A stretch of 64,000 nucleotides of DNA from Schaalia sp. JY-X169 (GTDB taxonomy: Bacteria; Actinomycetota; Actinomycetes; Actinomycetales; Actinomycetaceae): positions 1,984,001-2,048,000 of the forward strand of contig NZ_CP059675.1 of the NCBI RefSeq assembly GCF_014069575.1, written 5' to 3'. Within the stretch, counting starts at the first letter, position 1. Each line of letters starts with the position of its first letter. A program made the position numbers and the translations under genes. Positions 29,381 to 39,171 of this stretch are shown here, piece by piece. The notes under the pieces are model-generated. The model saw nothing but the letters and a program-made list of their open reading frames with translations. It was not told the origin of the DNA and searched no databases.

Positions 29381-31957
29381 CTACTTGTCGCGCAAGGCCT
29401 TCACCAACCGCGCCGTATCCGCAACGGTCATGTCAGGCAAATAGGCGTGACCAATAGCCAACCCAACCGTCGCGAGTGAACCCACATCCGGCATGCTCAG
29501 GTACACCGGAGTGTATGTCGGCCGGAACTTCGCCTTGAACTGCAACAGTGACCGGAAGCCGTACACCGGCTCCAAGTTCTTGCCCAAGATCTCAAGAATG
29601 AAGTCGAGGGCGGCCGACGACGAGCCCGCCTCAACGTCCTCGTCCGCCACACTATCCGCGTTCTTAGCCGGCTGAGCCTTCGCAAGCGGCGCGCCCGACA
29701 GCGACAGAATCTGGTAGTTTTCCTGCTGCGCCCACAGCGCCGCCTGAGCAATCATGTACTCCATGGCTGGGCGGAAACCATCATCACGTCGTCGCATGAA
29801 GTCAAGCGTCCACCCGATGATTTTCCCTTGCTCATAGACGGGCATCCACGAGGTCGCCCCGTGTAGCTTGTCGTCCTCGTCCACTGCAAGTAGCAGCATC
29901 ACATCGGGGTCATCCAGTTCATCGACCCCACCCAGGGTGAAGCCCATCTCGGGTAGTCCTTTTCCGGAGGCCCACTGCTCAGACATCGCCTCAATCTGCA
30001 TGGCCAGGTCCGGCGGGCATTCCTGCCAGGTCGTCCACACCGGGCGGATCCCTTCTTTCGTCCCCCGGTTGAGCGCCGTGCGGATTCCTTGGAATGACTT
30101 CCCCTTGAAGGCGAGTCCCGGTAGTTCGAGGACAGTTTCCTCTGCCACCTGCAGTCTGGGCCAACCCAACGAGTCAGTAACCTCGGTGACCGGTCCGTGC
30201 ACGGAGTAGAAAGCTGGAATCATGCCCTGGGAAGAACAGAAGTCCGCGAACTCCTTCATTACCTCTTCCAAGTCTTCAGGATGCGCCGCCGGGTCCGTCA
30301 CCGTCAGGGCAACGCCAAGATCAGAACGGTAGGCCACTCCGGCCTCGTACTTTTGCGACTCCCAGAAGTCGTTGCCCTCCCACGTCGACATCCACGCCAT
30401 GGTCCCGGCGTTGGTGGCGCGAACAATCTCCTTGTAGCGCTCGCGCTCAGCCGCGTTCGGCAGCGCCCGCTTTCCAAAGGAAATCAAGAGAAGGACGATC
30501 GCCGCCAGCCACGGCAGAATAGCGAGCCAGTCGGTAGCCCGCGACAGCCACATGGAATCACTCTGGAACTGCGGGGATATCAGGTAGAGAGCCGGAACCG
30601 GCAGAAGCCTCACAAAGAAGTCCCCAACCAACCCAAACAGCGTGGCTTCCGGAGTGAATGTGTGCCGCATCGTAAGGCCCACGGCAACATAAATGACGAG
30701 GACGATGGTGGTGAGCACACCCAATCGGGTCCAGAACCTCGTGTTTGTGCCAGCGGCTGCTTTCACCGTGAAGAGCCGGCGGTTCGCCGCCACTAGGAGC
30801 AGCAGGGTCAACGGAACCACAATCGGGATGATGAGACGGGCGGAAGGCACACCGCCCTCGTTCATCCCCAGCGACTCCGCGACAGCGTCGAAGCCGCTGA
30901 CCGAGGCCCGGACGACCACAAGGTGTGCGATGGCCAGCAGCGCCGATCCGCCCTGAATGACCATGGTGCCCCAGAATGCAGCCCTCCGCCCGCCGCGCAA
31001 GCCCCAGGCCAGCACAAGCTGTACCAGCAGCGGCAAAATGGGCAACAACCTTGCGGCGAAGCCCGTGGATCGCAGCATGTACGACATATGAGCGCATTGG
31101 GCTTCCATGCCGGCCGTGTTACAGACCTGGGCGACGTCTTCCTCGTTGACGTCAAGGAGCAGATCACCTCGCAGGTTTGCCAGAGCGCCCACCATATCTG
31201 GGGAACGCAGCGCCATCAACGTCCCAATCGTCACGCCGGCCACGATGATCGCAATCAGTACGCGCCCTTCACGTCGCGTTCCTGTCAGGCCACGCCGGTC
31301 GCGGTTCTTCCCCCACAGAACAAAGCCAATAGCCCAGCCGATGACGCCCGCGAGCAGCGAGGCGATTGAGTCGATCGACCCTGAGAAAAGCACGGCGACG
31401 CCAAGGATGGTGAACAGGACGATCTGGATTCGCCTGCGCCACAGCGTGTCCAAACGGATGGAAACCGCCAGCGCCGTACCAACGAGAAGTCCGGTGATCC
31501 CAGAGATGTACTGGGGCGCCAATGCCTCGGCCCACTGGCGATCAACGAGGGAAATGACCTGGGCACCCCCCAGGGCCAGCGCGGTTCCCGCCCAGGCGGA
31601 CCCAAGCCCCACCAGTGCGTACCACTGAGAGGTAATCTTGCGTTCCACCCACGCGCCCAGACTGAGGAGTAGAACCACATCTACAACAAGGTGAACCCAA
31701 GTCGAAGTCCACACCACGGAGGTAAAGACCGTCCACCACGGCTCACCCACCCCGCTTGCCACGTTCCACATCAGGGCATCTGAGCCAACGATCTGGGCGA
31801 CCACCCTAACAACGACCATGAGGGCCGCAAGCGCCATCGACACTGGTGCTGCCCACACCCATTTTCCGTAGCGGGTAATCCACGGACCAACCTGACTGGC
31901 CCATCCCTTCCTGTCAGGTTCAGTGGCTTCTGGATTCTGGCTAGTGCTTTCCGACAC
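29381..31957 (-). CDS. MprF-like membrane protein: rhomboid-like N-terminus plus DUF2156 aminoacyl-lipid transferase domain
   Basis: 858 residues from a GTG at 31957, chosen because GGAGG stands seven bases upstream. Residues about 45-250 resemble a rhomboid six-helix bundle, but the GxSG nucleophile position reads GITG and the catalytic His is not evident, so it is probably not a protease. Further helices follow to about residue 500. The last ~330 residues are DUF2156, the GNAT-fold transferase of MprF/LysX-type phosphatidylglycerol aminoacyltransferases (DFCSSQGMIPAFYSV, KGKSFQGIRTALNRGTKEGI, and the end FRSLLQFKAKFRPTYTPVYL). Likely modifies membrane lipids with an amino acid, lowering surface charge. 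Divergent from the hydrolase gene. Confidence 0.85.
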   Translation of the reverse strand: MSESTSQNPEATEPDRKGWASQVGPWITRYGKWVWAAPVSMALAALMVVVRVVAQIVGSDALMWNVASGVGEPWWTVFTSVVWTSTWVHLVVDVVLLLSLGAWVERKITSQWYALVGLGSAWAGTALALGGAQVISLVDRQWAEALAPQYISGITGLLVGTALAVSIRLDTLWRRRIQIVLFTILGVAVLFSGSIDSIASLLAGVIGWAIGFVLWGKNRDRRGLTGTRREGRVLIAIIVAGVTIGTLMALRSPDMVGALANLRGDLLLDVNEEDVAQVCNTAGMEAQCAHMSYMLRSTGFAARLLPILPLLVQLVLAWGLRGGRRAAFWGTMVIQGGSALLAIAHLVVVRASVSGFDAVAESLGMNEGGVPSARLIIPIVVPLTLLLLVAANRRLFTVKAAAGTNTRFWTRLGVLTTIVLVIYVAVGLTMRHTFTPEATLFGLVGDFFVRLLPVPALYLISPQFQSDSMWLSRATDWLAILPWLAAIVLLLISFGKRALPNAAERERYKEIVRATNAGTMAWMSTWEGNDFWESQKYEAGVAYRSDLGVALTVTDPAAHPEDLEEVMKEFADFCSSQGMIPAFYSVHGPVTEVTDSLGWPRLQVAEETVLELPGLAFKGKSFQGIRTALNRGTKEGIRPVWTTWQECPPDLAMQIEAMSEQWASGKGLPEMGFTLGGVDELDDPDVMLLLAVDEDDKLHGATSWMPVYEQGKIIGWTLDFMRRRDDGFRPAMEYMIAQAALWAQQENYQILSLSGAPLAKAQPAKNADSVADEDVEAGSSSAALDFILEILGKNLEPVYGFRSLLQFKAKFRPTYTPVYLSMPDVGSLATVGLAIGHAYLPDMTVADTARLVKALRDK

Positions 31958-32082
31958 AGCGTTTCCTCCGCTAGTTGAGATCTGGGCACCCGTGTGGGGA
32001 ACTTCTACCAATGCATTCTATGATGCACTTCCCACATTGCCGCCGCGGGGCAGGTAGATTTGCCTGTGGACCAGTTAGGTGG

Positions 32083-33015
32083 GTGACGTTTTTGACTGAC
32101 AGAGCAGATACCCCCAATCCACTGCACCAGGAAGACACGGGTTCGTTCGAGGGACGCCGAAGCGAGATGACGCTTCAAGATGGGCGGCGTATCGAGTGGC
32201 GAGAGTTTGGGGCCGAGGACGGCTTCCCGATCCTCTACTTTCACGGCACCCCCGGTTCTTCTGTCGAGGGCGGGGTGTTCGAGGACGCTGCCCGCTCAAG
32301 GAAAGCACGCATCATCGCGGTTGATCGCCCAGGCGTCGGTCGGTCCGACTTTCTTCTTGACCGGCAGGTGGTCGATTGGCCGGGCGACGTCCACCAAATC
32401 ACGGACCACCTCAACCTGGTGAAGTTCTCCATTGTCGGCTGGTCGGGGGGTGGGCCGTACTCGCTGGTGTGCGGACCAAAACTCCGCAAACACCTCTACC
32501 GCATTGGCCTGGTCGCCCCTCAGACTGAACGCGCGGTCCTCAACAACGACTTGGAGCGGTGGGCAAGCAGAATCTGGATGCCAGCCCTCAAGGCACTCAC
32601 TCGGGTGCCACGCGTTGGTGAGTCCATTTTGGAACTGTCCTTCCGCCTCTCCGACAAGCACCGACAGAAGCGCCCAGACCAGCGCATCTATCGAAGGGTC
32701 TTCGCACGCTCCCATCGTCACGCCCAAGAGGTCTCAAGCCGCGGGGTCGTTCACGACAACGCCGCTCTACTTACCGACTGGGGAACCACAGTCACAGAAG
32801 TGGCACGAGAACTTGCGGTACTCTCCCCTCCCCTTCCCATCACGATCTGGCAGGGCGGCCACGATACCTCCGTCGACATTGACGGAACCAGAGAGCTGGC
32901 CAAATCCCTGCCCGACTGTGAGCTGATCTTTGATCCAGACGCCACCCACTTGGGGATCCTTCTGGATCAGGCAGACGCAATCCTGGATGCAATGACCCCT
33001 AGAGCCACCAAGTAG
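32083..33015 (+). CDS. Alpha/beta-fold hydrolase
   Basis: 310 residues from the GTG at 32083 (or 282 from an ATG at 32167, where the conserved LQDGRRIEWREFG begins). FHGTPGSSVEGG oxyanion region, RPGVGRSD, the nucleophile Ser in VGWSGGGPYSLV, Asp in WQGGHDTSVD and His in DATHLGI. The GWSGGGP nucleophile elbow is typical of a group of actinobacterial hydrolases of unknown substrate. No signal peptide in either start. Convergent with the response regulator gene, 14 bp apart. Confidence 0.87.
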   Translation: MTFLTDRADTPNPLHQEDTGSFEGRRSEMTLQDGRRIEWREFGAEDGFPILYFHGTPGSSVEGGVFEDAARSRKARIIAVDRPGVGRSDFLLDRQVVDWPGDVHQITDHLNLVKFSIVGWSGGGPYSLVCGPKLRKHLYRIGLVAPQTERAVLNNDLERWASRIWMPALKALTRVPRVGESILELSFRLSDKHRQKRPDQRIYRRVFARSHRHAQEVSSRGVVHDNAALLTDWGTTVTEVARELAVLSPPLPITIWQGGHDTSVDIDGTRELAKSLPDCELIFDPDATHLGILLDQADAILDAMTPRATK

Positions 33016-33029
33016 CGCACCCACCTCAC

Positions 33030-33680
33030 CTAAACGATGTTGCGCTTCAACGCCCAGCGGGTCAGCTCGTGACGGTTCGATAGCTGCAGTTTCCGCAGAA
33101 CCGCTGAGACATGAGTTTCGATGGTCTTCACAGAGAGGAAGAGGTCGGACGCGACCTCCTTGTAGGTGTAGCCACGAGCAATGAGCCGCATCACCTCTGC
33201 CTCACGGGTAGTAAGGAGATCCAGTTCGTCCTCGGCATTCGACACCGTCGACTCGGTGCCGAAAGCGTCCAGGACAAACCCCGCAAGACGGGGACTAAAC
33301 GCAGCGTCTCCCGCCGCGACACGTTCCACGGATGCGATCAGTTCCGGCGTGGAAATCGACTTGGTGACGTATCCGCGAGCACCCGCCCGAATCACTGCCA
33401 CAACGTCGGCGGGAACATCGGAAACAGACAGGGCAAGGAACCGCGTCTGCGTCAGGTCTGCGCACCTTCGCGCCACCTCCGGGCCCCCTCCCCCACCGCC
33501 CCCAGGAAGATGGACATCAAGAAGGGCCACGTCCGGCTGCAACGAGTGACACGCCTCCACCGCAGAATCCACGTCGGCGGCATCCCCCACCACGTCGATT
33601 ACGTCACTTTTCTCGAGTTCGGACCGGACTCCAGCCCGCACAAGGGGGTGATCATCAATCACTAGGACGCGGATCGTCAT
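33030..33680 (-). CDS. NarL/LuxR-type response regulator
   Basis: 216 residues. Receiver domain with the acidic pair in VIDDHPLV, phosphorylated Asp in ALLDVHLP, and Lys in YVTKSI; C-terminal LuxR helix-turn-helix with LTTREAEVMRLIARGYTYKEVASDLFLSVKTIETHVSAVLRKL. Directly after the phosphorylation site there is an unusual run of seven Gly, encoded by a C/G tract, where relatives have a short loop (MPGMDGIE-like). Overlaps the kinase gene by four bases (ATGA), forming a two-component system that likely controls the divergent membrane genes. Confidence 0.95.
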   Translation of the reverse strand: MTIRVLVIDDHPLVRAGVRSELEKSDVIDVVGDAADVDSAVEACHSLQPDVALLDVHLPGGGGGGGPEVARRCADLTQTRFLALSVSDVPADVVAVIRAGARGYVTKSISTPELIASVERVAAGDAAFSPRLAGFVLDAFGTESTVSNAEDELDLLTTREAEVMRLIARGYTYKEVASDLFLSVKTIETHVSAVLRKLQLSNRHELTRWALKRNIV

Positions 33681-35068
33681 GCCGATTCTCTCTTCTCAGT
33701 TTCTGGCGCCGCCACGAGCGCCATTCCAACACTATTGTCCCGCGCCGCGCTCACCCAGCGCTCATCTGCCGCTTGCGGTAGGAAGATGCGGATCTCCGTT
33801 CCGCCGACACTCTTCTTAGCTTCCGTGTCCGAGGGCGCCGTTGCAGCCTCGGGCACACTCCACGGTGAGACTTCCACCGGAGGCAGGAACCGCACCTCAA
33901 CCTTGCCGCCGACCCGTGAGACTCTCCCGAGGATTGAGTTGCGCAGCCCGTGACGATCGTCCGGGATGGCTGTCATGTCGAAGCCATCTCCAGCATCTTT
34001 GACAAAGATTTCGAGGTCGCCCCCGCGCGCCTCCTGAAAAACGGTGATGGGGGCAGCTCCGTGGCGCACGGCATTCGTCATTGCCTCACCTGCCGCTGCA
34101 ATTGCAGCGAGTTGCCGTGGTCCCGGCACCGTGTCCCCCACGGTAACGACATCAATCGCAACCCCGTAGGTTGCTTCAACGTCAGCAGCCTGTTCTTTGA
34201 GGGCCTCAGCAACAGACACGGCTGCCTCAACGCTTCCCGTGTAAAGCCAGGAACGCAGCTCGCGCTCTTGGGTTAGTGCAAGGGCCCGGACTCGGGCTGG
34301 ATCGTCTGCGGCGCCGCGGATCAGAGTCAAGGTTTGCAGCACCGAGTCATGCAGGTGAGCCGCAATGTCGGCACGTTCCACTTCACGCGCCTCGCGGCTT
34401 CGTGACACGGTCAAGTCCTTGACCACCCTCATACCAAGGGGGGCGAGGGCGATTGTCGCAACCACTAGGACAGCCAGAGCAGCAATGAGCCCTGACCCCA
34501 CGTTAACCAGTTGCCCGTTTGCCGCGAGGACGGCTACCGTCCCCACCACGACCATGAGCGTTCCGAGCACGACGAAGCCGATTGGTCGCACTGCTCGACC
34601 CGCAATGCGTGGTGCTTGCAACCACACCATGAGCAGGCCAAGAACGGTGATGATTGACCAGAAGAAAGTCGGCCCCGACGTCCCGGAGGCGATACCTATG
34701 ACGGCTACGAAAGCAGCGAACAGTAAGAAAAGGGATCCCGCAACCAAGAGGCGTCCCGCGGTCACCTGAGAGTCCCGGCGTTCACCCACCGCCCTCATCG
34801 GCGAGCGGAACGCATCTGTTGCGTGTGGCGCACCACTACCATCCAGCGAAGACTGTTCGTCTGTGGGGGTGGTGAGCCACAACCACATGTACGCGATGAT
34901 GCCCGCGCCGGCAACCGCACTCAACGCACCGAATGTGGCGCGGACAGCCCCTACTGGGAGCCCGTACCGGGAAGCAACTCCGGACGCTACCCCTCCAACC
35001 CAGGGTGCATCCATGTCCGCACTGTCGGACTGCGCGAGACGCAATGGTGGTCGTTCTGTTTTTGACAC
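33677..35068 (-). CDS. PspC-domain sensor histidine kinase (HisKA_3 type)
   Basis: 463 residues from a GTG at 35068 (an upstream in-frame start would add 16). The N-terminus contains a PspC domain (PWVGGVASGVASRYGLPVGAVRATFGAL), about five membrane helices follow, then the dimerisation helix with the phosphorylated His in AHLHDSVLQTLTLI, and a HATPase_c with GEAMTNAVRHGA and GHGLRNSI (DDRHGLRNS). PspC-kinase fusions paired with LuxR regulators are widespread in actinobacteria and respond to envelope stress, similar to LiaRS. The stop overlaps the response regulator start. Confidence 0.93.
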   Translation of the reverse strand: MSKTERPPLRLAQSDSADMDAPWVGGVASGVASRYGLPVGAVRATFGALSAVAGAGIIAYMWLWLTTPTDEQSSLDGSGAPHATDAFRSPMRAVGERRDSQVTAGRLLVAGSLFLLFAAFVAVIGIASGTSGPTFFWSIITVLGLLMVWLQAPRIAGRAVRPIGFVVLGTLMVVVGTVAVLAANGQLVNVGSGLIAALAVLVVATIALAPLGMRVVKDLTVSRSREAREVERADIAAHLHDSVLQTLTLIRGAADDPARVRALALTQERELRSWLYTGSVEAAVSVAEALKEQAADVEATYGVAIDVVTVGDTVPGPRQLAAIAAAGEAMTNAVRHGAAPITVFQEARGGDLEIFVKDAGDGFDMTAIPDDRHGLRNSILGRVSRVGGKVEVRFLPPVEVSPWSVPEAATAPSDTEAKKSVGGTEIRIFLPQAADERWVSAARDNSVGMALVAAPETEKRESA

Positions 35069-35181
35069 GACTCCATCGTGGCAGACACGCGCCGTCCATC
35101 CCACCCCCACGGGCATTTTGAGGGGATTATCAGGGTCTTACCCCATGACAGGGGACACCGTTGGTGCGGCAAACTTGAACC

Positions 35182-36081
35182 ATGAGCGAACAACCATCAA
35201 ACCTTGCGCCCAAGGCGCGCAGTCAATCTTCAACTCTGAGCAACTCAATATCGCTGTCCGCCGTCGGCGCGATGCTCCTTATCGCCGCGGTTGGCATCCT
35301 GGTTCTGACCGGTTCTACCGGTACACGGACCGCTGGTACAGCCGTCCTCGTGTCAACCGGCCTCATCATTTTGATTGCGGGCGGCGTCCTCATTTACGCG
35401 GCGCTAAAGAACCAGAAGCCCGGATGGTTTCTACCCTTTACGATCGTTGGCGCAGTTCTGTCCTTCCCCGTCCTTATGGGGGGCGCTGCACTCGGTGCGT
35501 GGAACACGACCTGGGATTACACGACCGGCTCATCGGCGGAATACCTCGAGGAAGACTCGGACTTCGGGTGGACCGAGGACTATGACTATGAGACCGAGGA
35601 CGACTTCAACTACATGGATGGTCGCGAGGTGGACCCGTCCGAAAGCAACATTGAGGGCTACGACGAGAACCTGCTCCTCGATTTGACGGCACTGCCCGAG
35701 GGCCAGAACCCTGACTTTGACGTGGATTTGGAGTATTCGAACCTGACTGTCCTCTTGACCTCCCAGCAGCTCCCCATGTTCCAGAAGCTCAACTTGGACG
35801 ACACTTCCTATATTCAAGCGACATCACCCACCACCTTCTTGGGGAATTACGAGGTCGAGGAGGCGCTAGTCACGTGGACCGTGGACCCGGTCCCCAGCAA
35901 CTACCCGTGGGATCTGGGCCGAAACGGAGCCGACGCGAGCAACGTGGTGTCCTTCCGGTTGACTTTGGATGATAGCTCCAGTGTCCACTTTGTCATTCTT
36001 GACAACCTGGGTTCTGCGTCTTCTGGTGACGAAGCCCAATCCGGCGCAAACGAAACAGCTCAGAGCGGAGAGGGAAACTGA
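35182..36081 (+). CDS. Membrane-anchored protein next to the PspC two-component system
   Basis: 299 residues: a polar head of 25, three hydrophobic helices (about 27-48, 52-72, 80-105), then an acidic, Asp/Glu/Tyr-rich segment (YLEEDSDFGWTEDYDYETED) and a beta-rich C-terminal domain containing repeats of short strands (LLLDLTALPEG, LEYSNLTVLLTSQQLPMF). The C-terminal layout is like the LiaF/DUF2154 type of envelope sensor, but I cannot establish homology. Divergent from the kinase gene with about 110 bp between, and two bases before the next gene. Probably the target or accessory component of the two-component system. Confidence 0.75.
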   Translation: MSEQPSNLAPKARSQSSTLSNSISLSAVGAMLLIAAVGILVLTGSTGTRTAGTAVLVSTGLIILIAGGVLIYAALKNQKPGWFLPFTIVGAVLSFPVLMGGAALGAWNTTWDYTTGSSAEYLEEDSDFGWTEDYDYETEDDFNYMDGREVDPSESNIEGYDENLLLDLTALPEGQNPDFDVDLEYSNLTVLLTSQQLPMFQKLNLDDTSYIQATSPTTFLGNYEVEEALVTWTVDPVPSNYPWDLGRNGADASNVVSFRLTLDDSSSVHFVILDNLGSASSGDEAQSGANETAQSGEGN

Positions 36082-36083
36082 TC

Positions 36084-36623
36084 ATGGCTGACAACACGCA
36101 AGACACACCAACGGAGAAGTTCACAATGCCGAGCACTCAGCCGGGATCAACCCAGCCAATGCCGAACATGCAACCTAGTCCGACCCAGCCGATGCCGCCT
36201 GTCCAACGCATCTTTGTCGCTCCCGATGGCAGCCGCATCGCGACATCGACGATGCCGGGGGGCGCACCGAACTACGCGGGACCCTATGCTGCGCCAACAA
36301 ACCAGTACGGCCCGGGAATGGCAGCACCACAGGCCCCTTACAGTGCAATGCCGCAAGCGCACTATGGTGCAACAACTGTTCCCGAGGACGGCCCCCAAAC
36401 AATGAACGTGGGCCTCCTGGTGTGGGGGGCAATCCTTGCCATCGTCGGCCTGATCCTTGTGTTTACCTCCATTTTTGGCGGCAACACATTCCAGGCGATC
36501 GTCGTGATTCTCTTCGCGGCGGCAGGTATTGGCTTCCTCATCCTGGCCTACCTCACCTCACAGAACAGGGGTCCCGTCGCGGCTTCTGCGAGGGCGAACC
36601 AGCCCGGATCAGAACAGAACTAA
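36084..36623 (+). CDS. Pro/Gln-rich small membrane protein
   Basis: 179 residues. About 110 N-terminal residues are low-complexity and rich in Pro, Gln, Met and Thr (repeats of TQPMP and QPMPP), followed by two membrane helices (LLVWGAILAIVGLILVFTSI and AIVVILFAAAGIGFLILAYL) and a short tail. Starts two bases after the stop of the previous gene, so cotranscribed. The helices resemble those of many actinobacterial proteins of unknown function with a disordered head. Function not recognised. Confidence 0.75.
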   Translation: MADNTQDTPTEKFTMPSTQPGSTQPMPNMQPSPTQPMPPVQRIFVAPDGSRIATSTMPGGAPNYAGPYAAPTNQYGPGMAAPQAPYSAMPQAHYGATTVPEDGPQTMNVGLLVWGAILAIVGLILVFTSIFGGNTFQAIVVILFAAAGIGFLILAYLTSQNRGPVAASARANQPGSEQN

Positions 36624-36628
36624 CGCTT

Positions 36629-38485
36629 CTACCGCGAGGCGTACCGTTCCAGTTCCTCTTCAACGATGGACGGATCCAACTTAGTGAACACGGGGGTCGG
36701 CTTGGCGATCGGAGTCCCCACTTCGACGTCATGTCGGCCCCACGTCATGTATCCGGCGTAGTCGCCGGTGATCACGGGGTAGCGGCCCGAGACAACCTCA
36801 AGGTTAGAGTCCGGAGCAACGTCCTCGGGCGTGCCGGGGGCCTCCGCAAGTAGACCGTCCTCGTCCCCTTCAGATACCCACACCAGCCGCGGCATCGGCG
36901 CAATGCGGCCCGCCCCACCCATGACAGCATCAACCCCATTAGCAGAGTGCGGCAAGAATGGTGCCAGCATCGTGTTCAAATCGGACACGCTCTGCGCCAG
37001 AACCCACAGAACCGTGCGCAGGCGCGGCAGCTCCTCTTCTGACTTCAGCTTGAAGGGCTGCGTGTCAGTAACGTAACGGTTGACTTCACCAACTAGGCGC
37101 ATCACGGCAGCGATGGCGGCCTTCTGGTGGTGGCCTTCAATCAGCGTTCCAACCTCGTCAAAACCACTCTCAAGCGAGCCCAGCAAGTCGACGTCAATCT
37201 GCTGGAGTTCCGCTGGCTCCGGGATCTCCCCGAACCGCTTGTGAATCATCGAGGCGGTCCGGTTCACCAGGTTCCCCCACCCCGCAACCAGTTCATTGTT
37301 GGTGCGGCGCAGGAACTCTTCCCAGGTGAAGTCGGCGTCAGACGTTTCAGGACCCGCTGCGCTGATGAAATAGCGCAGCGCATCAGGCTGGTACCGCTCC
37401 AGCATGTCGCGAACGTAGATGACGATCCCACGTGAAGTGGCAAACTTTTTGCCCTCCATAGTGAGGAACTCCGAAGAAACGACCTCGGTCGGCAGGTTCA
37501 ACTTGCCGAACACCCCGGGGGTTCCCCCCAGCGCACCCTCACCGTTGTAGCCCAGCAGTTCAGCGGGCCAAATCTGGGCATGGAAGACAATGTTGTCCTT
37601 ACCCATGAAGTAGTAGGTCAGCGCCTCCGGGTCGTTCCACCACTTCCGCCACGCCTCCGGATCCCCGGTGCGCTTCGCCCATTCGATCGAGGCCGAAAGG
37701 TAACCAACCACCGCGTCGAACCAGACGTAAAGGCGCTTCGTAGGCTGATCTTCCCAACCGGGAACCGGGATACCCCAGTCAATGTCACGCGTCATTGCCC
37801 GAGGGCGAACCTCCTCAAGGAAGTTCTTCGCGAAACGAATGACGTTGGGACGCCAGCCTGCGGCCTCACGGCCATCGAGCCATTCACTGAGCGCGGTTGC
37901 CAGTTCAGGCAGGTTCAGGAAGTAGTGCGTCGTCTCAACAAACTCGGGGGTTTCACCATTGATTGAGGAACGCGGATCGATCAGGTCGATCGGGTCCAAC
38001 TGGTTTCCGCAGTTGTCGCACTGGTCCCCGCGCGCTCCCGCGTAGCCACAAAGTGGACAAGTGCCCTCAATGTAGCGGTCCGGCAGCGTCCGTCCCGTCG
38101 AGGGCGAAATGGCGGCCTGCGCCGTCTGCTCCATCATGTAACCGTTGTCGCGCACGACCTCGAACATCGACCTTGTCACCTCATGGTGGTTCGCGGTCGT
38201 CGTCCTCGTAAACAGGTCATAGGACAGACCCAGTTTGACTAGGTCCTGCGCAATAATCAGGTTGTTCTCATCCGCCAACTGGCGCGGGGTTTTGCCCTGC
38301 TTTTCGGCCTCGACCAAAATAGGCGTGCCGTGCTCATCCGTACCCGACACCATGAGCACGTCATGGCCTGACATTCGCATGTAACGAGAAAAGACATCGG
38401 AGGGGACCCCGAAACCTGCAACATGACCGATATGGCGGGGACCGTTAGCGTAGGGCCAGGCAACTGCGGAGAGAATATGACTCAT
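36629..38485 (-). CDS. metG: Methionyl-tRNA synthetase
   Basis: 618 residues. HIGH signature as [16 protein letters not shown], a zinc knuckle [18 protein letters not shown] (single four-Cys type) and a KMSKS-equivalent [11 protein letters not shown], which departs from the KMSKS consensus but is usual in this actinobacterial branch. The C-terminal anticodon-binding helical domain is present; there is no appended tRNA-binding domain. Convergent with the preceding membrane gene by 5 bp. No T-box or SAM riboswitch found upstream. Confidence 0.97.
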   Translation of the reverse strand: MSHILSAVAWPYANGPRHIGHVAGFGVPSDVFSRYMRMSGHDVLMVSGTDEHGTPILVEAEKQGKTPRQLADENNLIIAQDLVKLGLSYDLFTRTTTANHHEVTRSMFEVVRDNGYMMEQTAQAAISPSTGRTLPDRYIEGTCPLCGYAGARGDQCDNCGNQLDPIDLIDPRSSINGETPEFVETTHYFLNLPELATALSEWLDGREAAGWRPNVIRFAKNFLEEVRPRAMTRDIDWGIPVPGWEDQPTKRLYVWFDAVVGYLSASIEWAKRTGDPEAWRKWWNDPEALTYYFMGKDNIVFHAQIWPAELLGYNGEGALGGTPGVFGKLNLPTEVVSSEFLTMEGKKFATSRGIVIYVRDMLERYQPDALRYFISAAGPETSDADFTWEEFLRRTNNELVAGWGNLVNRTASMIHKRFGEIPEPAELQQIDVDLLGSLESGFDEVGTLIEGHHQKAAIAAVMRLVGEVNRYVTDTQPFKLKSEEELPRLRTVLWVLAQSVSDLNTMLAPFLPHSANGVDAVMGGAGRIAPMPRLVWVSEGDEDGLLAEAPGTPEDVAPDSNLEVVSGRYPVITGDYAGYMTWGRHDVEVGTPIAKPTPVFTKLDPSIVEEELERYASR

Positions 38486-38591
38486 ATCCCTAGCCTAGTT
38501 GCGCTTCCCCTCCCAATAAAACCGAGAAGAGTCTAGGCTTGTGGACTGAGCCGGATCTAACGAACTGTGGAAGATATCTGGAGGAACTACC

Positions 38592-39164
38592 ATGGCCCGC
38601 GCACTGATCATCGTCGACGTTCAGCCGACATTTTGTGAAGGTGGCGCACTCGCGGTTGAGGGTGGGAACGAGTGCGCGAAAAAGATTGCAAGATACGCCA
38701 TCGCACACGAGGACGACTACGACGTAATCATCACCACCCAGGACTGGCACATCGACCCGGGTGAACACTTCTCAGATGAACCCGACTTTATCGATACTTG
38801 GCCCCCGCACGGCGTTGCTGACACTCCGGAAGCCGAACTGCACAGGTCCCTAGAGCCTGTCAGTATCGACTACCACCTGAAGAAGGGCGAGTACGAGGCC
38901 GCATACTCGGGCTTTGAAGCCGAATGCCCCAGCGGGGAGACACTGGAAGATATCCTCGCGGACGAGGGCGTTGACGACGTTGACATCGTCGGACTGGCGC
39001 TGTCACACTGCGTGCTGGAAACCGCCCTGGATGCCGCACGTATGCGTTCACTTGATCGTGTTCGCGTCCTCGTAGACCTGACAGAACCGGTTTCTCCTGA
39101 GCAGGGCGAGGCCGCGCTGGAAGAGATGGCCCGCACCCGGATCAAGCTGGTGCATAGCGCCTAG
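38592..39164 (+). CDS. pncA: Nicotinamidase
   Basis: 190 residues, isochorismatase-like fold. Catalytic triad visible: Asp in LIIVDVQPTF, Lys in YHLKKGEYEAAYSGF and Cys in LALSHCVLETAL. Metal-binding DWHID (Asp-x-His) is present; the second His pair is represented by the EHF segment. Converts nicotinamide to nicotinate for NAD recycling. The product would also activate pyrazinamide. AAGATATCTGGAGGAACTACC precedes the ATG, an ideal ribosome-binding site. Confidence 0.94.
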   Translation: MARALIIVDVQPTFCEGGALAVEGGNECAKKIARYAIAHEDDYDVIITTQDWHIDPGEHFSDEPDFIDTWPPHGVADTPEAELHRSLEPVSIDYHLKKGEYEAAYSGFEAECPSGETLEDILADEGVDDVDIVGLALSHCVLETALDAARMRSLDRVRVLVDLTEPVSPEQGEAALEEMARTRIKLVHSA

Positions 39165-39171
39165 GGGACAA

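Noticed and set aside
38486-38591. Riboswitch or T-box upstream of metG
   Set aside because: The gap is only about 100 bases with no conserved specifier, AG-bulge or aptamer core that I can recognise.
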